Source: Yoonia sp. | Lineage (GTDB): Bacteria; Pseudomonadota; Alphaproteobacteria; Rhodobacterales; Rhodobacteraceae | Direction of reading: 5' to 3' | DNA: 10,687 bases | NCBI GenBank assembly: GCA_028822885.1 | Contig: JAPKCP010000094.1 | Location: 1 to 10,687, forward strand | Shown here: piece after piece, positions 6,409 through 10,687 of the stretch | Numbering within the stretch: position 1 is the first letter of the stretch | Layout of the letters: each line of letters opens with the position of its first letter | Made by a program: the position numbers and the translations under genes | The notes under the pieces: model-generated | What the model was told of the DNA's origin: nothing | Seen by the model: the letters and a program-made list of their open reading frames with translations, nothing else | Database searches by the model: none

Positions 6409-7589
6409 GTGATGACCGGAATTTCAGATGCGGTGCGGCGCGAGATAAGTTGCGGGCCGTCTTCGCGAATAACTATATTTTCCTCGTGCAACATCATTTT
6501 GCCGAGCGCAAAATCAAAGCCCGGTTCTATGGCAAGCACCATACCCGGAACCAGAACGGTGTCATCCGTCGCCATGATCGAAGGCCATTCAGTATTGCGC
6601 AGTCCAACGCCATGCCCCATGCGCCCCACCGATCCACCAGATGCACCGCCTTTCGCTAAAACATCTGCCATGGCCTTCCAAATATCGCAGGTGCGTGATC
6701 CCACCTGTGCAGCTGCAATTCCGGCATCTGTTGCGTGATAGACCAACTCATACGCACGTTTGGTTGCGTCGCTGACCGAGCCGATTGCGAAATTACGATC
6801 AAAATCGCTGTAGTAACCATCGATTTCCGCACCGGTGTCGATGAACATCACATCGCCACCTCGCAACAGTCTTTCAGTTGGGAAGCGAATGGCGTCATCA
6901 GCCCCCTCGGGTCCAGATGTCGTCACCACATAAGGCGCTGAATCAACGCCGCGTGACAGCACATCAATCCGGTACGCATTGCGTGCCGCGCGCTCACTCA
7001 TTCCAGACCGAATGATGTTTGGCACATTGTCATATGCATCCGATACAATATTGCAAATATGAACGTGTTTTTCGATCTCTAACGGGGACTTTGCCATCCG
7101 AAGAGTGCGGACAATATCTGTGGCATCGCACAGCGTGATCGCACCTAAAGCGGTGCGCAAATCTACCACATCATTGGCGGGCATTCGCAGATGTGTTTCA
7201 GGCCCCATCGGCACGCCAACTTTTCTGTGGGGGCCACCAATGTCTTTGAGGGTTTCAGCAAGCAGGCTGACGCCCTCATCTTCAGGATTTGGCGATACCC
7301 AGATACGCACATCGTCAATCCAGCATTGCGAAACAGCGTTTTGCCCAATGCTTGGAATGACAGCAATGGGTTTGCCTTTTGCAGGTATAATCAGAAACCA
7401 TGGCCGCGTCGGACTTTGCCAAAAATAGCTGTTGAAACCGGTGAAATACTGGAAATCAGGCTCGCTCATCACAAGAAGCGCATCCAAAGAGCGGTCCTGC
7501 ATCATGACCTGCGCGCGGGCGGTCCGTGCTTCAAACTCTTGAGCTGGAAAACCGCGCATGGGTGCCGTTTGGTCAGTCATTGGTCTCAT
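6405..7589 (-). CDS. M24-family metallohydrolase (Xaa-Pro peptidase / ectoine hydrolase-like)
   Basis: This 394-residue protein has the two-domain layout of creatinase/prolidase enzymes: an N-terminal domain (about 20-160, with FTGFNSYFWQSP) and a C-terminal pita-bread domain. Dinuclear metal ligands are visible: Asp251 (FIDTGAE), Asp262 (YYSDFDR), His326 (GRMGHGVGL), Glu355 (LAIEPGF) and Glu369 (LHEENIVI). The family hydrolyses Xaa-Pro peptide bonds, creatine, or the ectoine ring (DoeA/EutD). The HEENIVIREDG ending and the neighbouring EutA-like racemase make a small-molecule hydrolase plausible, but substrate is inferred. The ATG at 7589 is chosen because GAGGAAAGA directly precedes it; a second ATG at 7580 is possible but spaced 14 bases away. 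The gene follows the racemase gene by 25 bp and overlaps the M20 gene by 4 bp. Confidence 0.83.
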   Translation of the reverse strand: MRPMTDQTAPMRGFPAQEFEARTARAQVMMQDRSLDALLVMSEPDFQYFTGFNSYFWQSPTRPWFLIIPAKGKPIAVIPSIGQNAVSQCWIDDVRIWVSPNPEDEGVSLLAETLKDIGGPHRKVGVPMGPETHLRMPANDVVDLRTALGAITLCDATDIVRTLRMAKSPLEIEKHVHICNIVSDAYDNVPNIIRSGMSERAARNAYRIDVLSRGVDSAPYVVTTSGPEGADDAIRFPTERLLRGGDVMFIDTGAEIDGYYSDFDRNFAIGSVSDATKRAYELVYHATDAGIAAAQVGSRTCDIWKAMADVLAKGGASGGSVGRMGHGVGLRNTEWPSIMATDDTVLVPGMVLAIEPGFDFALGKMMLHEENIVIREDGPQLISRRTASEIPVIT

Positions 7590-7614
7590 TCTTTCCTCAA
7601 ATACTGGTCACACG

Positions 7615-8400
7615 TCAATGCCATTCAACCAACTGCTTTTGATACAAACGACCGTACCCTGAAAGCACGTCGTCAATGCCGGACAACCTTAACAAGTGCC
7701 ATGCCAGCGCATGGTTGCTTGCCGTTACTGGCTTACCCAAAATACGCTCTGCTTCTTCAATGATGTTGGCCGCACGCAAACTTGTGCAAGATATAAACAC
7801 ACCATCCACATCGACGTGTTCGCCAACAGAAATGGCAGCCTGAAGTATGGATTCCTCGTCCATGCGGCCAACAACAAAATCACTTTGTTCGTAAAATGAG
7901 CCTACGAAATTGACCGCAATGCCCACCTCGGTGAACTTATCTTGCATCGCCTCAGTCACATCAGGCCGGTACGGTGTGACCAACCCCAATTTTTTGACGC
8001 CAAGTGTCTTCAACGCAACTTTTGCAGCGGTAAGTGGATTGCTTGACGGAATGTTTGGATGGCTTTCTGCAATGATCTCAGCCACACGATCTTCACCTAT
8101 GATGGTTGAGGCGGATGTGCAGCCATATCCGATCGCCTTTAGACCCATGTAATCCGGCAAGAGGCGCGCAGCTTTTGGTAGCTCTTGCGCCATCTTGGCC
8201 AATGTATCAGGCGTGACCGTCACATCACAAGCCAAGCGAGAATGATAAACCGACACGCCAGGTAAATTCACCAAACGGCGAAATTCATCCTCCATGGTTT
8301 GATCAGACTCAAGCACCAGCAACCCGATGCGCGCACGTTCCCCGACGCCTTCATCAGTTGTAAATTTCAGTCTCTCAATCCGTGTTTCGTGATCTTTCAT
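7615..8400 (-). CDS. Asp/Glu racemase superfamily protein (maleate isomerase / EutA-like)
   Basis: This is a 261-residue protein of the Asp/Glu racemase, arylmalonate decarboxylase and maleate isomerase superfamily. Both conserved cysteines are present in matching half-sites: Cys94 in GYGCTSAS and Cys205 in ISCTSLR. Such enzymes use paired Cys residues for proton abstraction or isomerisation of carboxylic acids. The GYGCTSASTIIG motif is close to that of EutA, found in ectoine utilisation clusters, where its reaction is not firmly defined. The ATG at 8400 is preferred over an in-frame TTG at 8412; both have weak ribosome binding sequences (GGGTTTGCAG before ATG). No signal peptide. It lies first in the tight four-gene block and 62 bp after the solute-binding protein gene. 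Which acid it acts on is unknown. Confidence 0.8.
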   Translation of the reverse strand: MKDHETRIERLKFTTDEGVGERARIGLLVLESDQTMEDEFRRLVNLPGVSVYHSRLACDVTVTPDTLAKMAQELPKAARLLPDYMGLKAIGYGCTSASTIIGEDRVAEIIAESHPNIPSSNPLTAAKVALKTLGVKKLGLVTPYRPDVTEAMQDKFTEVGIAVNFVGSFYEQSDFVVGRMDEESILQAAISVGEHVDVDGVFISCTSLRAANIIEEAERILGKPVTASNHALAWHLLRLSGIDDVLSGYGRLYQKQLVEWH

Positions 8401-8440
8401 CTGCAAACCCAATTATAGTATGATGGAAATTGTATAGCAT
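8401..8440 (-). promoter_or_regulatory. Candidate internal promoter upstream of the racemase gene
   Basis: Read on the minus strand, the AT-rich gap contains ATGCTATACAATTTCC followed by ACTATAATTGGG, with a perfect TATAAT about 15 bases before the ATG. No good -35 hexamer lies 16-18 bp upstream. CTATACAAT is half of a GntR-like operator, too weak to claim. If active, it would allow the four enzyme genes to be transcribed apart from the binding-protein gene. The transcript leader would be very short. Confidence 0.35.
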
Positions 8441-8462
8441 CAGGCCCCTGCCCCTTTGGGTA

Positions 8463-10313
8463 TCAAAAATCGTCAGACAGCGCCCCTGCGTCGACAAGCA
8501 CCTGATATTTATCGCGATCAAACCACCAAAAATCAACGCCACGATTAAAGTCATATTTGGCGGGCTGTTCAGGCATACCAAAAAGGTCCCAAACGGCGAC
8601 CCGGTGCGCCCCAAGATGCCAGTTCCCAATCCAAATAAGTTTGGAGCGCAGCACCCGGTCCAGCGCACGTGCGGCCACCTCTAATTCGTCGCGCGAAGTT
8701 GCTACCACAACGCGTTCGATCAACGCGTCAATGACTGGATCAGCCAGACCGCTCAGGTTATTGCTACCTTCAGCAGATGCTGCGTCAGAGCCATAAAAGG
8801 CGCGTAATTCTGCGCCCGGTGTGACATTCACCTGCCATGACGTTGATGACAGATCAAAGTCGAACACCTGACGCCGCTGCGTCCACGCACTTGCGTCGAT
8901 CACATCAAACGTGGCTTCAATACCAAGGCTTTTCAAGTTTTCGGTAAAGGGCAGCATGATACGCTCAAGGCTGCGACTGCTATCGGGGAAATCAAACGAC
9001 AAAAGCTCTCCGGCTGCATTACGTCGCATCCCATCATCGCCCACTGTCCAGCCTGCATCTTCTAATAATTGTGATGCCTTACGCAGTGCATCCCGGTCTC
9101 GCGGCGATGCGCTTCCAGCATAAGGAATATATGCAGGCGCTGTGAAAATTTCGGGCGGTAGTTGAGTGCGAAACTCTTCAAGCAGCGCCAACTCAGCCCC
9201 TTCAGGCAACCCTTTTGCTTCCATCGCAGTGTTTTCAAAAAAGCTGTCGGTGCGGTCGTAGGTGTTATAAAATAGTGTTGCGTTAGTCCATTCAAAATTA
9301 AACGCGTATTCAAGCGCTTGGCGCACCCGGATGTCTTGCAACACGGGTTTGCGTAGATTGAACCAAATGCCTTGGGCATTGGCAGGACGGGCATCGGGCA
9401 ACAGCATTTGCTGCACCCAGCCTTGTTGTGCCGCGGGAAAATTATACCCCGTGGCCCATGATGCAGACCGATATTCGACCCGCATCAGATATTCACCCAC
9501 GGCAAAGGCCTCTAACCCTATCGTGTCGTCGGAAAAGTATTCATAGGCGTAGCAGTCAAAATTATTCCTCCCGACGTTCACGGGTAAATTGGCCGCCCAA
9601 TAATCATCATCTCTACAAAATTTGATCGTTTTGGGCGCGTCTATTGTGTCCAGCACATAGGGTCCCGATCCCAAGGGTGCCGTCATCCAGCTTTCATCGA
9701 ATGGCGTTTCATCATAAAAATGTTCAGGCAGCACAGGGAGTTCACTGATGTCGCCGGGAAAGGCATTGCCCGCACCCGGCGCAAGGTCAAAGCGGACGCG
9801 CAGATCTGTTTCGGCCTCGACCATAATCACATCAGACAACAAATTACGGTAATATGGATGCCCTTCGGTTTTGAGCGCATTGATCGTGAAGACCACGTCT
9901 TGTGCTGTGACCTGTTCACCGTCGTGAAAACGCGCCTCAGGACGCAGATTGAAGGCGACGTAAGACAGATCGTCCGGGTACTCGATGGTTTCAGCGATTA
10001 ACCCGTATAGAGCATCTGGTTCGTCGTAAGCCCGGACCATCAGACTGTCATACATGTGTTGGCTGACTTCGGGTGCGCTGTCGCCTTTGATGATAAAGGC
10101 GTTAAGACTGTTGAATGTCGGTGTTCCAAAAAGCTGCCGCTGGCTCATGGTTCCGTCTTTTGGTGCGGCCGGATTAGCGTAGTCGAAATGTGAGAAATCG
10201 GCAGCATACTTCAGATCACCAAAGGCAGAATAGCCATGACTAATAGTCACATCCGCGACGACAGGAGCTGCGCAGCTAATCAGCAAGAGGGTTGCGGCGA
10301 TGTCGAATTTCAT
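8463..10313 (-). CDS. YejA-like periplasmic peptide-binding protein of an ABC transporter (family 5)
   Basis: This 616-residue extracellular solute-binding protein belongs to family 5 (DppA/OppA/YejA). It starts MKFDIAATLLLISCAAPVVA with probable cleavage after Ala20; LISC at 11-14 also fits a lipobox but would leave a very short signal. YejA-type features are GDLKYAADFSHFDYANP near the mature N-terminus, a YDSLMVRAYDEPDALYGLIAE-like block, the RPEARFHDGEQVTAQDVVFT family signature and a C-terminal WWFDRDK. YejA proteins bind oligopeptides or peptide antibiotics such as microcin C for import. The ATG at 10313 is chosen because GGGAG lies 5 bases upstream; an in-frame TTG at 10331 has no such site. 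It is followed after 62 bp by the enzyme genes, suggesting it captures their substrate. No permease or ATPase gene is present in the window. Confidence 0.85.
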   Translation of the reverse strand: MKFDIAATLLLISCAAPVVADVTISHGYSAFGDLKYAADFSHFDYANPAAPKDGTMSQRQLFGTPTFNSLNAFIIKGDSAPEVSQHMYDSLMVRAYDEPDALYGLIAETIEYPDDLSYVAFNLRPEARFHDGEQVTAQDVVFTINALKTEGHPYYRNLLSDVIMVEAETDLRVRFDLAPGAGNAFPGDISELPVLPEHFYDETPFDESWMTAPLGSGPYVLDTIDAPKTIKFCRDDDYWAANLPVNVGRNNFDCYAYEYFSDDTIGLEAFAVGEYLMRVEYRSASWATGYNFPAAQQGWVQQMLLPDARPANAQGIWFNLRKPVLQDIRVRQALEYAFNFEWTNATLFYNTYDRTDSFFENTAMEAKGLPEGAELALLEEFRTQLPPEIFTAPAYIPYAGSASPRDRDALRKASQLLEDAGWTVGDDGMRRNAAGELLSFDFPDSSRSLERIMLPFTENLKSLGIEATFDVIDASAWTQRRQVFDFDLSSTSWQVNVTPGAELRAFYGSDAASAEGSNNLSGLADPVIDALIERVVVATSRDELEVAARALDRVLRSKLIWIGNWHLGAHRVAVWDLFGMPEQPAKYDFNRGVDFWWFDRDKYQVLVDAGALSDDF

Positions 10314-10340
10314 ATGTGGGCTCCCGTTCAAGTCATGCGC

Positions 10341-10409
10341 TAGTCACAGCCACACGGGCATTTGTGTCAAGTGGGTTTGCTTGATTTTCGCATTCATTTA
10401 CTAGGTCAA
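10341..10409 (-). promoter_or_regulatory. Candidate promoter region of the solute-binding protein gene
   Basis: On the minus strand a perfect TTGACA (10365-10370) lies about 50 bases before the start codon, followed 17-18 bp later by GTGACTA, a poor -10. A second -35-like TTGACC lies at 10404-10409, next to TGATCA. Either could drive the binding-protein gene and perhaps the whole cluster. Only the hexamer matches are seen; no transcription start is known. Confidence 0.3.
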
Positions 10410-10640
10410 TTGATCACAAAATCGCTTGTTTCAACGTTCCATGAATAAACACTCTATCAGAGACGCGTAAATCATGGACAATCATTCCCGTTAGCAGGCG
10501 GTCGGAAGTTGTTCATAAGGGGCCTGTTGAAGCTGCGGCTGGTCATCACTATCCGGCTCTTCGAACTTGAAAGACTGTGTCCTGTGAATACTGCGTCAAA
10601 AACAAGATTTCCAACAGCCGATGGCTATATGACCTAGGCA
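10410..10640. other. Unassigned right-hand intergenic stretch
   Basis: No recognised gene or RNA. A minus-strand open stretch (10491-10595) reads FKFEEPDSDDQPQLQQAP and ends with TAA. It has a protein-like acidic, Gln-rich ending, but a TGA at 10596-10598 closes it upstream and no start is visible, so it could be a broken 3' end or chance. Confidence 0.25.
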
Positions 10641-10687
10641 ATGGCAATGAAGGTTCACTTACCTCCCATTTTGCAGCGCATATCTGT
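10641..10687 (+). CDS. Possible start of a divergent gene cut by the window edge
   Basis: ATG at 10641 (or ATG at 10647) opens a frame MAMKVHLPPILQRIS that runs to the right edge, with an AGG-containing sequence 5-7 bases upstream. The hydrophobic/basic start is faintly like MoaD/ThiS-family small proteins, but 15 codons cannot support a family call. It would be transcribed away from the solute-binding protein gene. Confidence 0.22.
   Translation, partial: MAMKVHLPPILQRIS

Noticed and set aside
6168..6659. + strand frame of 163 codons opposite the M20/M24 genes
   Set aside because: It spans the junction of two well-supported minus-strand genes and shows no domain or start signal.
7191..7763. 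+ strand frame of 190 codons opposite the M24 and racemase genes
   Set aside because: It is antisense to genes with intact catalytic motifs and crosses their intergenic gap; no family resemblance.
4052..10313. Complete ectoine degradation operon
   Set aside because: EutA-like and DoeA-like members are present, but the deacylase is M20 rather than the M14-type enzyme, and the transaminase, dehydrogenase and ectoine transporter are missing.
10491..10595. 3' end of an upstream minus-strand gene
   Set aside because: The frame is closed by TGA at 10596-10598 after about 34 codons and has no recognisable motif; kept only as a remark.

Overview
The window looks like an accessory region from a marine alphaproteobacterium of the Roseobacter group (Rhodobacterales). 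The reasons are a YejA-type peptide-binding protein, small-molecule amidohydrolases, an RTX-type secreted protein, and insertion sequences of types common in that group. The density of decayed insertion sequences, plus an RTX-like protein with an ice-binding-like repeat, recalls polar genera such as Octadecabacter. That placement is inference from style, not a sequence match.

Region 1-1333 is a graveyard of nested insertion sequences on the + strand. A fragment of an IS3-family orfA (1-99) is interrupted by a frameshifted IS110-family transposase fragment (215-480). It is followed by an IS3-family orfB relic (690-1333) with a large internal deletion, small insertions and a premature stop. From 1334 to 1780 no gene is recognised; a 13-bp-stem hairpin at 1700-1732 lies downstream of the next gene.

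Region 1781-3502 (minus strand) encodes a 573-residue RTX/haemolysin-type repeat protein with no N-terminal signal peptide, as expected of a type I secretion substrate. Its core is 13 nearly perfect 18-residue units. The key Asp/Asn position alternates strictly D,N,D,N, and a Thr-x-Thr(-x-Thr) motif recurs at the same place in each coil. The C-terminal tail carries five 10-residue acidic repeats. Upstream, the gene's leader (3500-3587) is present a second time at 3665-3750, again ending at an ATG.

Region 4052-10313 (minus strand) holds five catabolic-looking genes, all reading leftwards. In transcription order they are a YejA-like periplasmic family 5 solute-binding protein, an Asp/Glu racemase/maleate isomerase family protein (EutA-like), an M24 metallohydrolase (ectoine hydrolase/Xaa-Pro peptidase-like), an M20 deacylase (ArgE-like) and a MetC-like PLP lyase. 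The last four are tightly packed, with gaps of 25 bp, a 4-bp ATGA overlap and 14 bp. A TATAAT sequence lies just upstream of the racemase gene. The set suggests uptake of a peptide-like or acylated amino compound, ring or imide-bond hydrolysis, deacylation and C-S or related elimination. It resembles ectoine catabolism in part but lacks that pathway's transaminase, M14-type deacetylase and transporter.

Region 10314-10687 is mostly non-coding as far as can be seen. It holds a candidate promoter for the binding protein and perhaps the first codons of a divergent gene running off the right edge.
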